From Chengkuizengella marina (GTDB lineage Bacteria; Bacillota; Bacilli; Paenibacillales; KCTC-33759), in NCBI RefSeq assembly GCF_009910845.1, contig NZ_SIJB01000028.1, positions 1 to 64,000 of the forward strand: DNA of 64,000 bases. Direction: 5' to 3'. The notes below the pieces were generated by a model. The model searched no databases. It was not told the DNA's origin and saw only the letters and a list, made by a program, of their open reading frames with translations. Made by a program: the position numbers and the translations under genes. Shown here in pieces: positions 10,401 through 19,173 of this stretch (position 1 is its first letter; the number at the start of each line of letters is the position of its first letter).

Positions 10401-10619
10401 AAAAAAGCAGAGGATGATCATGCGGTTATTGTACGTCTTCACGAATTTGAAGGAAGAAGAACTGAAGCAACAATTTCTTCGGACTGGGGTATTGAAGAAT
10501 GGCAAGAGGTTGATCTAATGGAACAACCGATATCCGACATTTTTAAGGGGAATTCGATCAATTGTTCCATTAAACCCTATGAAATCAAAACATTCGTCAT
10601 AAAAATTCCTAAGAAGTAA
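7479..10619 (+). CDS. GH38 alpha-mannosidase, long form (1046 aa)
   Basis: This is a second GH38 alpha-mannosidase, of the long class with an N-terminal domain (NTGGGNNSGFESLLFF, about residues 90-110) before the catalytic part. The catalytic motif GHTHIDVAWLWR gives the His/Asp metal ligands. WLPDVFGYSWALPQ contains the nucleophile Asp, and RNQFHDIIPGSS the later His. A C-terminal beta domain follows. An ATG at 7455 opens the frame but has no ribosome site. AAAGGAAG at 7463-7470 lies 8 nt before TTG 7479, and starting there gives the N-terminus MFYTENKLEARIQEL, which resembles this family, so I chose TTG. There is no signal peptide. It probably shares the cytoplasmic de-mannosylation of imported glycans with the enzymes at 525 and 3291. 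Confidence 0.92.
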   Translation: MFYTENKLEARIQELLTFRYQEKREIYSFRCQEDEGEIGQYPLELTSDQTIDVDDNWKGRDKYIWLQADVDIPQEWKGRKTVGLFDFGNTGGGNNSGFESLLFFNGRPYQGVDSNHQEVFFPEDAVGKTNRLDFRLWSGLEGGGLLKEQEHKIKTAQIAWLDEKVDDLYYTSLATLQTVKELSEDQPEKQLLLNALNQTYLMIDWSLPGSESFYQSCYEAQANLNEKITQIEKQHPVTIHCIGHTHIDVAWLWRLKHTREKAARSFSTVLRLMEQYPEYVFLQTQPQLYEYIKEDYPEIYDQMKIRIKEGKWEPEGAMWLEADCNVTSGESLVRQILYGKRFFEREFGVTCKYLWLPDVFGYSWALPQILSKSGIETFMTTKISWNQYNRMPHDTFHWKGIDGSEILTHFITTPEPWNSDDSWFYTYNGLVSAKTIKGLWKSYQNKDVNQDLLLSYGYGDGGGGVNRHMLELRRRLDRMPGLPQVKPTKAGEFFDKLHQNVENTEGYVHTWDGELYLEYHRGTYTSQAHNKKMNRKLELAYRESEWLNVMNALTRGWNEYPQAELAEGWKIILRNQFHDIIPGSSIKEVYEDSRVEYEQCWDLHRSVSNQALAGLIDSSVQQYTVLNASHWQQGELVYVTYDEVNQQDGYWRDQEGNHLVSQRSEHGWYVHVLGLKGFAGTELLFEPHSNKHQTESVSLFDYTDFSINTPFYKIKWNNSGQIVQMYDKVAERQVFVNGEKGNILQVFEDKPLAHDAWDIDIFYKEKMEEVTDLTSVELVECGLLRAVIRFNWTYLQSTISQDMIVYASSKRIDFSTNVDWHQQRKLLKVAFPVDVRTTEATYDIQYGNVKRPNHQNTSWDMARFESVGHMWADLSETGYGVSLLNDCKYGYDIMDNTMRLTLIKSATYPDPTADQGEHQFTYSLFPHQDDWRQAETVREAWFLNQPLQAIKGRLTAPFSSFLNLSCHHVHIDAIKKAEDDHAVIVRLHEFEGRRTEATISSDWGIEEWQEVDLMEQPISDIFKGNSINCSIKPYEIKTFVIKIPKK

Positions 10620-10639
10620 ATACATCTTTTTAGTATATA

Positions 10640-10674
10640 ATAAACTTAGCATCTTTCAGAGATGCTAAGTTTAT
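10640..10674 (+). terminator. Perfect hairpin between mannosidase and sensor kinase genes
   Basis: A 15-bp perfect inverted repeat (AAACTTAGCATCT core, loop TTCAG) is followed only by TTATATGCTT-like A/T sequence, not a true T run. It probably works as a weak terminator or mRNA 3' end. It overlaps an upstream ATG in the kinase frame, which supports the later kinase start. Confidence 0.6.
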
Positions 10675-10728
10675 ATGCTTATCCGGACACATTTATTTAC
10701 AACAGGATCAGGAGGTGTATATTCAACA

Positions 10729-12453
10729 ATGTTCAACAAAATTAAACAATATCGACATAAAGTGTTTTTTCAAATATTGCTAGCCAATTCTTTAATTATT
10801 ATCATTTTTATGTTTCTACTCTTTGCTGTTCTATGGTCCTACTATACGGAAATAGAGGTACAGAGAAAAATTGACGCTAATACTGCCATTTTAGAACGAA
10901 TGGAAACTTATTTTAATCATAAACAAGATTTGCTGAAAACAGCGGTTCATGATCTTAGTAATACAAACAAAGAAATAATGGATGAAATTGTCTTTTCATT
11001 GGATCATAGTGAACAAGAATTAATTGAATATCGTCTAGATAAATATATGCAAAGCAGCTCCTTTCAAATCGTTAGTAGTTGGTCATTTTTTGAAGACTAT
11101 TTTGGACAAGAAGAAGATGTGATAGCAGTTACCTTAACAAGTGAAAAATCACTCAGTGAAAAAAAACTATATTCTAGACGGCGCATGGATCAAAAATCTA
11201 AAAATACATTTCAAATATCCCATCCTTTGTACTACGGAAATGCTATGGAGCTGTTAGGTATCCTAAATGTACATTATGATTATGCTGGAATCAATAATTT
11301 ACTAGATTCACAAAAGGAACAGTTAAAAGGAACGGTGTATGTATATACCGAAGAGGGAAAACTTCTATATCCCACAGCAGAGGGGACTCAGTTAAAAAAT
11401 ATCAATGCCCCTAGTTATGAAACGTCTATAAATACGATTCAGATCGATGGAGAAAAGTTTTATGTTAACAAGTTAGTAGATGAACGATCCCAGTTAATGT
11501 TTGTTGGTATGATACCAAAAAAAGAAGTTGAACAAGTAACAACAGTTCATGTTGTGATGCTGTTATTGACTGTAGCTTTAGCTTCGACAGCCATCACAAT
11601 GACATACTGGGCTATGCGAAAATATTCAAAGCGTATTCAGTCTATTGAACAATCAATAAAAAAAGTACAAACCGGGGATTTAAATGTAAGAATTCCGGAA
11701 AATAATAAACAAAGGGATGAATTAAGCACGATATCGAATAGTTTTAACAAAATGTTAGAAGAATTAAACCGATATATTGATTTTGTATTTGTGTCTGAAA
11801 TTAAGCAAAAAGAAGCGGAGATGAGAGCATTGCAATCACAAATTGACCCTCATTTCTTGTACAACACTTTAGAAGCGATTCGGATGAAAGCCGTTGCGGA
11901 TGGCAACAAGACAACAAGTGAAATGATTGTTCATTTAACGAAAATGTTCCGTTACTCGATGAAAAATCATGATGAAGTGACCGTAGAGGATGAAATTTTA
12001 CATGTAAAAAGTTATTTGAATTTATTCCAAATTCGTTATCCAAATCGATTAAATGTAGTCTATGAAATTCCAGAGCATATATTAGCTTATCCTATTCCAA
12101 AATTTATTCTTCAACCGATTATTGAGAATTATATACTACATGGATTAAGGAAGAATGAATACTCGAATTTACTTACAATTCATATCGAAGAGCAGAAGAA
12201 GACACTATGTATTCGAATTCAAGATAATGGAATAGGTATTAAAAAAGAACGCTTAGATAAAATTAGAGCGATGTTGAATGATGAAAGTGAAGTGCTTGAT
12301 TCTTTAGGTTTGTCGAATGTTCATCAAAGAATTCGTTTGAAATTTGGAGATGGATATGGACTTGAGATTAATAGTGTAGAGCATAAAGGGACCGAGGTTA
12401 CAATTAACATTCTGGTTCCATTTTGGAACAGAGGCAGGGAAACGCATGTATAG
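10729..12453 (+). CDS. YesM-type sensor histidine kinase (574 aa)
   Basis: This is a membrane sensor kinase of the LytS/YesM class that pairs with YesN-type AraC regulators to control sugar importers. It has a transmembrane helix near residues 13-38, a Cache-like extracellular part of about 230 residues, a second helix near 275-300, and a HAMP domain. The His_kinase box SQIDPHFLYNTLE contains H375, and an HATPase segment with ILQPIIENYILHGL and NGIG motifs follows. The frame is open from 10675, but AGGAGGTG at 10710-10717 points to ATG 10729. It overlaps the response regulator gene by 8 nt, so the two are translationally coupled. The likely signal is an N-glycan fragment or the loaded binding protein. 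Confidence 0.92.
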   Translation: MFNKIKQYRHKVFFQILLANSLIIIIFMFLLFAVLWSYYTEIEVQRKIDANTAILERMETYFNHKQDLLKTAVHDLSNTNKEIMDEIVFSLDHSEQELIEYRLDKYMQSSSFQIVSSWSFFEDYFGQEEDVIAVTLTSEKSLSEKKLYSRRRMDQKSKNTFQISHPLYYGNAMELLGILNVHYDYAGINNLLDSQKEQLKGTVYVYTEEGKLLYPTAEGTQLKNINAPSYETSINTIQIDGEKFYVNKLVDERSQLMFVGMIPKKEVEQVTTVHVVMLLLTVALASTAITMTYWAMRKYSKRIQSIEQSIKKVQTGDLNVRIPENNKQRDELSTISNSFNKMLEELNRYIDFVFVSEIKQKEAEMRALQSQIDPHFLYNTLEAIRMKAVADGNKTTSEMIVHLTKMFRYSMKNHDEVTVEDEILHVKSYLNLFQIRYPNRLNVVYEIPEHILAYPIPKFILQPIIENYILHGLRKNEYSNLLTIHIEEQKKTLCIRIQDNGIGIKKERLDKIRAMLNDESEVLDSLGLSNVHQRIRLKFGDGYGLEINSVEHKGTEVTINILVPFWNRGRETHV

Positions 12454-13966
12454 AGTGTTTTTAGTTGATGATGAACCATTTATTGTAGAGGGTATGAAGT
12501 CCATTATTCATTGGGAAGATTATGGTCTTCAGGTTATTGGAGTAGCGTATGACGGCAAACAGGCATTACAAGCATTAGAAAATCTGGAATGTGATCTTTT
12601 GATCACTGACATTATGATGCCAAATATGAACGGTCTTGATCTAATTAAGGTAATTAAACAGAGAAATCAAGATATGAAGTTTATTGTCGCAACTGGTTAT
12701 CAAGAATTTCAATACGTGAAAAAAGGGATCTCTTTAGGCATTGAAAATTATTTGCTAAAACCAATAGATGAAGGAGAACTTATATCTACGTTAAGAAATG
12801 CTATTGAAAAATTAGATAAAGCCAAACATGATGATGAAGATAGTTATATACTTAGAGATAACAGTATATGGAGATGGCTGAACCAAGACATTAGCAATCA
12901 AGAATTTATAGATCGCTTAGAATTGTATGGGATGGCACCATTTATTAATCCATTGGTTGTAGCTATTTTGCAAGTGGAATTTGATCAAACCACCCAAAAA
13001 GGATCTTTCTCTGAATTAAGAAGGTGGATTGAATCTTGTTTTTCTTGTATTTGTGTTTTAAGTCCAGAGCAGGAATTTATTTTAATTTGGTCTGGTATAG
13101 AAGTGAGTCATGTCCAGCAGCACGTTAAACATTTGCAAGCCGAACTGCGTAAACATAAAAAACTTGTTCAATTTTTTATCGCTCTTGGGTCAGAAGCGAA
13201 TTCAATAGAAGAAATATTTTCAAGCTTTTATCGGGTTAAAGAATTAAGGACTTATCGCTTTGTTCTACCTGAAAACACGCACGTGATTACGGAAACATTA
13301 ACTCAAAATTATCTGCAAACATCAAATCTGATGATAGATTACAATTTTCAAGACCTAGTCAATCATGTATTGAACGGTGATTTAGATGGTGCCATGCAGT
13401 GGGTTGATCAGGCATTTCAGCGATTTGTCGAAGTGATATCAGTTGATATACCAAAATTATCTAAAGGATTTGCCGTTAAACTATTATCCATTGTTTTAAA
13501 CGCAATAGAATCTCAAATAGATCTAAACGTCTTTTCAGAAATGGTCACAAGAATTATGCATACAAATACGATTGAAGAGCTCAAACAAGTGATGAACCAG
13601 TTTATTATTGAAACCTTTGATAATATTGAGCGGCATAATCAACAAATGAGTCCTATTATTAAAAGTGTCTTGCAATATGTACATGAACATTTGCATAAGG
13701 AGCTTTCCCTAAAGACGTTAAGCCAACGTTTCCATGTGAATACCAATTATTTGGGACAGCTTTTCCAAAAGGAAGTGGGTACCGTATTTTCAGATCATAT
13801 TAACCACCTGCGAATTGAAAAGGCAAAGAAACTGCTGAAACTCCCCCAGTATAAAGTGGGTGAAATTGGAAAGATGGTCGGTTATTCAGATCCTACTTAT
13901 TTTTACAAACAGTTTAAAAAGAGCATCGGTTTAACCCCAACGGAGTGGCGAAGTAAACAAGTTTAA
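12446..13966 (+). CDS. YesN-type response regulator with AraC DNA-binding domain (506 aa)
   Basis: An N-terminal receiver domain has the acidic pair near residues 9-10, phosphoacceptor D55 (LLITDIMMPNMNG) and K105 (LLKPID). A long middle region without a clear domain follows, then a C-terminal AraC/HTH_18 domain (about 405-505) with LSLKTLSQRFHVNTNYLGQLF and a second helix-turn-helix ending in the FYKQFKKSIGLTPTEWR signature. It is the partner of the kinase it overlaps. It most likely activates the importer genes starting at 14221 and perhaps the glycosidase genes. Confidence 0.93.
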   Translation: MYRVFLVDDEPFIVEGMKSIIHWEDYGLQVIGVAYDGKQALQALENLECDLLITDIMMPNMNGLDLIKVIKQRNQDMKFIVATGYQEFQYVKKGISLGIENYLLKPIDEGELISTLRNAIEKLDKAKHDDEDSYILRDNSIWRWLNQDISNQEFIDRLELYGMAPFINPLVVAILQVEFDQTTQKGSFSELRRWIESCFSCICVLSPEQEFILIWSGIEVSHVQQHVKHLQAELRKHKKLVQFFIALGSEANSIEEIFSSFYRVKELRTYRFVLPENTHVITETLTQNYLQTSNLMIDYNFQDLVNHVLNGDLDGAMQWVDQAFQRFVEVISVDIPKLSKGFAVKLLSIVLNAIESQIDLNVFSEMVTRIMHTNTIEELKQVMNQFIIETFDNIERHNQQMSPIIKSVLQYVHEHLHKELSLKTLSQRFHVNTNYLGQLFQKEVGTVFSDHINHLRIEKAKKLLKLPQYKVGEIGKMVGYSDPTYFYKQFKKSIGLTPTEWRSKQV

Positions 13967-13983
13967 AAAAATTGATCTATTTT

Positions 13984-14017
13984 CTCATCTTTACGTAACA
14001 TAAAGGTGAGTTTTTTT
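13984..14017 (+). terminator. Intrinsic terminator after the two-component pair
   Basis: The stem CTCATCTTTA / TAAAGGTGAG (one G-U pair) with loop CGTAACA is followed by seven T. It separates the regulators from the transporter genes. The 200 nt that follow must hold the transporter promoter, but I could not assign convincing -35 and -10 boxes. Confidence 0.88.
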
Positions 14018-14220
14018 AATGTTAGGAAAGTGTGATTTTACATCATGTAATGACTAAGGAGCTTGATATTGTATTAGCTTTTCAGGTTATGAACATAGTA
14101 GATTCTAGGGAAATAAGATTAGTCCAGCAAATCTAATAATTGTTAACTACCGAGTGGGATTGAACGGTTATACAATATAGAAGAGGGAGAGAAATCTAAT
14201 TGAAAGGATCGGAGGGCTAC

Positions 14221-15159
14221 ATGAAATGGTTTAAAAATACTCTAAGAGATTTATATGCTAATCGCATATGGCTAATGTTTGTTTTACCAGCAACCATTTG
14301 GTTTATCATTTTTTCGTATTTACCTATGATTGGACATGTTATTGCATTTAAAGATTTTAGAATTCATAGAGATGGCTTTTTCGCCAGCCTATGGCATAGC
14401 GAATGGGTTGGATTTAAAAATTTCGAATTTTTATTTAAAACAAATGTGGCTTGGGAGATAACAAGAAACACGATTTTATACAATTTAGTATTTATTTTTT
14501 TAGGACTGTTTTTAGCGGTGGCTTTTGCAATTGGCTTAAGTTTACTAGCAAATAAAAAGCTAACAAAAATTTATCAAACGGGCATGCTGTTTCCTCACTT
14601 TTTATCTTGGGTTGTTGTAAGTTATTTTGTTATGACCTTTTTAAGCACTGATCGGGGGGCAATTAACAGTCTACTATCTTTCTTTGGAGTGGAAGCGATT
14701 TCTTGGTATTACGAGCCAATCTATTGGCCTTTCATTCTCGTTTTTATGGCGATGTGGAAAGGTGTAGGATATCAGATGATTGTGTACTTAGCAGCTATCG
14801 TCGGTATTGATCGTTCTTACTATGAAGCGGCAATGATTGATGGAGCATCGAAATGGCAGCAGATCCGCCATATAACGATTCCGATGATTACTCCTTTAAT
14901 GATGATATTGACCATTATGAATATTGGAAGAATTTTTTACTCTGATTTTGGATTGTTTTATCAAGTTACACAAAATTCAGGTGCATTATATGACGTTACA
15001 AATACCATCGATATGTATGTGTATAATGGGCTGACAACATTAGGGGACATGAGTATGACGGCCGCTGCAGGATTTTATCAATCAGTTGTAGGTTTTGCCC
15101 TAGTGATTATAACAAATTATGTAGTGAAGAAAGTTGATGAAGATTATGCTTTATTCTAG
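14221..15159 (+). CDS. ABC sugar importer permease, LplB/YteP type (312 aa)
   Basis: This is an inner-membrane permease of the CUT1 (MalF-like) importers, with about six transmembrane segments. The EAA loop that contacts the ATPase is seen as YYEAAMIDGASKWQQIRHITIP (split here as YYEAAMIDGAS and KWQQIRHITIP). The frame opens at TTG 14200, but GGAGGG at 14211-14216 lies just before ATG 14221, giving the N-terminus MKWFKNTLRDLYANRIW. It pairs with the next permease and the lipoprotein at 16139. No ATPase gene is here; many CUT1 importers share an MsmX-type ATPase encoded elsewhere. Confidence 0.92.
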   Translation: MKWFKNTLRDLYANRIWLMFVLPATIWFIIFSYLPMIGHVIAFKDFRIHRDGFFASLWHSEWVGFKNFEFLFKTNVAWEITRNTILYNLVFIFLGLFLAVAFAIGLSLLANKKLTKIYQTGMLFPHFLSWVVVSYFVMTFLSTDRGAINSLLSFFGVEAISWYYEPIYWPFILVFMAMWKGVGYQMIVYLAAIVGIDRSYYEAAMIDGASKWQQIRHITIPMITPLMMILTIMNIGRIFYSDFGLFYQVTQNSGALYDVTNTIDMYVYNGLTTLGDMSMTAAAGFYQSVVGFALVIITNYVVKKVDEDYALF

Positions 15160-15175
15160 AAAGGGGAACATGAAC

Positions 15176-16108
15176 ATGCCAAAAAAAGCAAATAATTCAT
15201 CATTAACATTGACAAATGGATATACTCCATATGGCTTAAAAGGGATTTCTAATGTTATCTTGAGCATCATGATGGCAGTTTTTTCGTTCATTTGCCTCTT
15301 TCCATTTATTTATGTCATTATTATTTCTTTCACTGCTGAAGAAAGTTTAATACGAAATGGGTTCCAGATTATTCCAGATTCCTGGAGTTTAGAAGGGTAT
15401 AAATATTTGTGGAAGTCACAGGGACAAATCTTACGTTCGATTGGGGTTACCCTGTTTATTACTGTATTTGGGACGTTGTTAAGTGTAGTAATGATTTCTT
15501 TATTTGGATATGCAATATCACGAAAAGAGTTCAAATACCGTAGATTATTTACATTTTTAGCTTTTTTCACGATGTTGTTCGGTGGTGGTTTAGTACCAAC
15601 TTACATCGTTGTGACACAATTTCTTGGTTTACGAGATAACATTTTGGCATTGATTTTACCTCTTGTTGTCCAAGCATTTTGGATCATCATTATGAGAACC
15701 TTTTTTATAAGATCTGTACCGGAAGCGGTGATTGAATCGGCACGTATTGATGGTGCAAGTGAAATTAGAATATTTATGCAAATTGTGCTACCTTTATCTT
15801 TACCCGCTATAGCAACAATTGCCTTATTCAGTACACTGACTTATTGGAATGACTGGTTTCAGGCACTTCTTTACATCACTGATCCAGATTTATATCCGCT
15901 GCAAGCGTTACTTTCCAAGATTGAAAGCAACATTGAATTTCTAAAGGAAATGAAATTGATATCTGGATTACAGGCGGGTATTACTATACCAGAAGATTCA
16001 GCTAAAATGGCTATGGTAGTTATTTCAACATTACCTATCGCACTATCTTATCCGTTTTTCCAAAAATATTTTGTAGAAGGGTTAACGGTAGGAAGTGTTA
16101 AGGAATAG
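15176..16108 (+). CDS. ABC sugar importer permease, MalG/YtcP type (310 aa)
   Basis: This is the second permease of the importer, with about six transmembrane segments and the EAA loop seen as VIESARIDGASEIRIF followed by MQIVLPLSLP. The frame is open from 15134 and would overlap the first permease. AAGGGG at 15161-15166 is 9 nt before ATG 15176, which gives the usual short hydrophilic N-terminus MPKKANNSS. The gene follows the first permease by 16 nt and precedes the binding protein by 30 nt, the common order for carbohydrate importers of this class. Confidence 0.92.
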   Translation: MPKKANNSSLTLTNGYTPYGLKGISNVILSIMMAVFSFICLFPFIYVIIISFTAEESLIRNGFQIIPDSWSLEGYKYLWKSQGQILRSIGVTLFITVFGTLLSVVMISLFGYAISRKEFKYRRLFTFLAFFTMLFGGGLVPTYIVVTQFLGLRDNILALILPLVVQAFWIIIMRTFFIRSVPEAVIESARIDGASEIRIFMQIVLPLSLPAIATIALFSTLTYWNDWFQALLYITDPDLYPLQALLSKIESNIEFLKEMKLISGLQAGITIPEDSAKMAMVVISTLPIALSYPFFQKYFVEGLTVGSVKE

Positions 16109-16138
16109 ATACATTGATATTATAAGGGAGGTTTTATA

Positions 16139-17632
16139 ATGAAGAAGTTTTTATTATTAATATCAGTAGTGTTAAGTTTTAGTTTTGTACTTGTAGGATG
16201 TAGTGATAATGATACAACAGAACCTGGCTCAGATACAACGAATACAGAAACAAATTCGGATCCCACGCTTGAGCTGTATGAGATTAAGTGGTACGCAATA
16301 GGTGGACCTCCACAAGATCTTGATTTGGTATTGGATGAGCTTAATCCATATTTGAAGGAAAAAATTAATGCTACTCTAGATTTGGAGTTTATCGACTGGG
16401 GTGAGTATGACAAAAAAATGACAACAATGATTACTGCTGGTGATAAATTTGATATCGCTTTTACTAGTTCTTGGGCAGCAAATTATATAATAAACGCTCA
16501 AAAAGGTGCTTTTCTAGGATTGAATGATCTTATGGATCAGTATGGACAAGATATGAAGGCAGTAATTGATCCAGCATTCTTAGAGGGTGCAAAAATTGAT
16601 GGGGAATTGTATGCTGTTCCTGTGAACAAAGAAGTTGGGCAACAAAGCGTGTATGTATTCAACAAACGACTCGTTGATAAACACAATATGGATATTTCAA
16701 CGATTCAATCTTTAGAAGATCTAGAACCGTTTTTAAAAATGATTAAAAATAATGAAGCAGATATAGAAGCACCAATCGCACCATTTTCACCATATTTGCC
16801 GTTTGACTATATTTTACAAGAAAAATTACCGTTTGCAGTGAATATGGATGGGGATCAAGCGAAAATAGTGAATTGGTATGAAGAACCAGAAACGATGGAA
16901 ACGTTAAAAACAATGCATAAGTATTATAATGCAGGTTACATACCTGCTGATGCCGGTACAAATGAAAATGCGACTTATGATTATCAAGTAGAAAATTGGT
17001 TCGTTAGAAAAGAAATGTACCAGCCTTATGCAGAACTTTTGTGGCAGCGTTCTGGTAATTATGAGTTAGTCGTTCAACCGATGCATGATCCTATTACGTT
17101 TAATAACTCAGTTTTGGGCTCTATGCATGCCATCTCAATTACATCAGACAACCCAGAGCGTGTAATGATGTTTATGAATTTACTGAATACCGATCCTTTT
17201 GTCCGTACTACCATTGATAAAGGAGTTGAAGGTGTCCATTATGAAACACTTGATAGTGGAAAAATTAGAGATATTGGTACAGTGCGCTCAGAGCGTTATG
17301 CAGTACCTACCTTCGCCTTAGGGAATCATTTCATTCTTCCTCTATATGAGGATGATCCAGAAGATAAGTGGGAATCTTTCCAAACTTTTAATGATTCATC
17401 AATTAATGCACCTACGTTAGGATTTGTATTTGACACAGATTCTGTTCGTACTGAAATAGCAGCTATCTCTAACGTAGCGGAGCAGTACAACAAATCGTTA
17501 ATGAACGGAGCTGTAGATCCAGAAAAATACTTGGCTGAAGCAAATAAAAAGTTTAAGGATGCTGGTATAGATACTGTTATTGAAGAAATGCAAAAGCAAT
17601 ATGATGAGTGGAGAAAAGCACAAGGCAAATAA
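16139..17632 (+). CDS. Extracellular sugar-binding lipoprotein of ABC importer, LplA-like with DUF3502 (497 aa)
   Basis: This is a family 1 solute-binding protein. Residues 1-21 form a lipoprotein signal with the lipobox LVGC (C21 is the lipidated residue), followed by a Ser/Thr/Asp-rich linker. The body has the two-lobed fold typical for oligosaccharide binding, and the C-terminal 70 residues (VFDTDSVRTEIAAISNVAEQ... to the end) look like DUF3502. A strong GGGAGG ribosome site precedes the ATG. Given its neighbours, the ligand is most likely Man(n)GlcNAc released by the GH85 enzyme. That substrate assignment is inference from context. Confidence 0.92.
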   Translation: MKKFLLLISVVLSFSFVLVGCSDNDTTEPGSDTTNTETNSDPTLELYEIKWYAIGGPPQDLDLVLDELNPYLKEKINATLDLEFIDWGEYDKKMTTMITAGDKFDIAFTSSWAANYIINAQKGAFLGLNDLMDQYGQDMKAVIDPAFLEGAKIDGELYAVPVNKEVGQQSVYVFNKRLVDKHNMDISTIQSLEDLEPFLKMIKNNEADIEAPIAPFSPYLPFDYILQEKLPFAVNMDGDQAKIVNWYEEPETMETLKTMHKYYNAGYIPADAGTNENATYDYQVENWFVRKEMYQPYAELLWQRSGNYELVVQPMHDPITFNNSVLGSMHAISITSDNPERVMMFMNLLNTDPFVRTTIDKGVEGVHYETLDSGKIRDIGTVRSERYAVPTFALGNHFILPLYEDDPEDKWESFQTFNDSSINAPTLGFVFDTDSVRTEIAAISNVAEQYNKSLMNGAVDPEKYLAEANKKFKDAGIDTVIEEMQKQYDEWRKAQGK

Positions 17633-17681
17633 CTCGCTTAGGCATATCTAGAACGATAAACAATTGATTTTAAACAAACTG

Positions 17682-17709
17682 GTGCGGATGATGAATGGAT
17701 CATCCGCAC
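17682..17709 (+). terminator. Strong hairpin after the binding-protein gene
   Basis: A perfect 11-bp stem GTGCGGATGAT / ATCATCCGCAC with a 6-nt loop is flanked by AAACT and TATGTTT. The T tract is poor, so it may be an mRNA-stabilising or partial terminator hairpin that lowers expression of the downstream catabolic genes relative to the abundant binding protein. Confidence 0.65.
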
Positions 17710-17733
17710 TATGTTTATTGAAAGGTGAAATGT

Positions 17734-19152
17734 ATGATACAAACCTATGATGATCATTGTGGAGATTTACAATTTGAGTTTCCTGAACATTTTTGGTGGG
17801 GCTCCTCATCATCTGCTACGCAGATGGAAGGAGGAGCATATAAAGATGGGAAAGGAGCAAACATTTGGGATTATTGGTATGAGACAGAACCTGATCGTTT
17901 TCATCATGGGATAGGGCCAACTCAAGCTTCGCAATTTTACGAAAAATATCGTGAAGATATTCAACTGATGAAGGCAACAGGGCATAACAGTTTCCGATTC
18001 TCGATCTCGTGGTCAAGAATGTTTGCAAAAGGAGTAGGGGAGGTCAACCCAAAGGCTGTTTCGTTTTATAACAATGTGATCAACGAGCTAATTGAACATG
18101 GAATAGAACCATTCGTCAATTTATACCATTTTGATATGCCACTAGACATGCAAAAAATAGGGGGATGGGAAAATCGAGATGTTGTCAAGTTTTATGTTAA
18201 CTATGCAAAAACTTGCTTTGAGCTTTTTGGTGATCGAGTAAAAAAATGGTTTACTCACAATGAACCGATCGTACCGGTAGAATGTGGTTATTTATATGGT
18301 CATCACTATCCTGCTCTATGTGATTTTCAAAAAGCGGTTCAAGTAGCTTATCACTCTATGTTGGCCAGTGCAGAAGCGATTAGGGTATACAAACAGCTGT
18401 GGCAGGATGGGAAAATCGGTATTATTATCAATTTAACTCCTTCATATGCTCGCTGTGCTCATCCTGAAGATATAAAGGCAGCGAATATTGCCGACTTACT
18501 GTTCAATCGTTCTTTTTTAGATCCATCTGTTAAGGGTAGATACCCTGTAGAACTTGTGGAGTTTTTACGAAATCACAACTTTTTACCTTCTTTTGAGCAA
18601 GAAGATTTAAAAACGATAAAAGAGAATACCATTGACTTGTTAGGGATCAATTATTATCAACCGAGAAGGATTAAAGCGAAGGAGCATATTCCTAATCCTA
18701 ACGCCCCTTTCATGCCTGAGCAATTTTTTGATTATTATGAAATGCCAGGACGCAAAATGAATCCTCATCGTGGATGGGAAATATACGAAAAAGGGATTTA
18801 CGATATTTTGATCAACGTAAAAAACAATTATGGCAATATTGAATGCTTTATTTCTGAAAACGGAATGGGTGTGGAGAATGAGCAGAGATTCATAGATGAT
18901 GATGGCTGCATACATGATGATTATCGAATTGACTTTATCAAAGGTCACCTTAGGTGGGTCCATAAGGCTATCGAAGAAGGAGTCAACGTGAAAGGTTACC
19001 ATCTTTGGACGTTCATGGATAATTGGTCTTGGTTAAACGCATATAAAAATCGCTACGGTCTTGTATCTGTTGATTTAAATAGAGATGGTGCTAGAAAGGT
19101 TAAAAAAAGCGGACATTGGTTTAGTAAGTTAGCTGAGAATAACGGATTTTAA
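17734..19152 (+). CDS. GH1 beta-glycosidase; candidate beta-mannosidase for Man-beta-GlcNAc (472 aa)
   Basis: This is a glycoside hydrolase family 1 enzyme. The N-terminal FWWGSSSSATQMEGG block is family-typical. The acid/base Glu is E177 in a THNEP variant of TxNEP, and the nucleophile is E375 in SENG. The region LWTFMDNWSWLNAYKNRYG lines the substrate pocket. GH1 covers beta-glucosidases, 6-phospho-beta-glycosidases and beta-mannosidases, and the sequence alone does not separate them. No phosphotransferase system is encoded nearby and the locus supplies every other step of high-mannose glycan breakdown. An enzyme splitting Man-beta-1,4-GlcNAc is the missing step, so I infer that role. GTG 17725 opens the frame; AAAGGTG before ATG 17734 favours the latter. 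Confidence 0.88.
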   Translation: MIQTYDDHCGDLQFEFPEHFWWGSSSSATQMEGGAYKDGKGANIWDYWYETEPDRFHHGIGPTQASQFYEKYREDIQLMKATGHNSFRFSISWSRMFAKGVGEVNPKAVSFYNNVINELIEHGIEPFVNLYHFDMPLDMQKIGGWENRDVVKFYVNYAKTCFELFGDRVKKWFTHNEPIVPVECGYLYGHHYPALCDFQKAVQVAYHSMLASAEAIRVYKQLWQDGKIGIIINLTPSYARCAHPEDIKAANIADLLFNRSFLDPSVKGRYPVELVEFLRNHNFLPSFEQEDLKTIKENTIDLLGINYYQPRRIKAKEHIPNPNAPFMPEQFFDYYEMPGRKMNPHRGWEIYEKGIYDILINVKNNYGNIECFISENGMGVENEQRFIDDDGCIHDDYRIDFIKGHLRWVHKAIEEGVNVKGYHLWTFMDNWSWLNAYKNRYGLVSVDLNRDGARKVKKSGHWFSKLAENNGF

Positions 19153-19173
19153 TCTTATTTGTAGGTGAACACA

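Noticed and set aside
14018-14220. TTGATA at 14063 as a -35 box of the importer promoter
   Set aside because: No acceptable -10 box lies 16-18 bp downstream.
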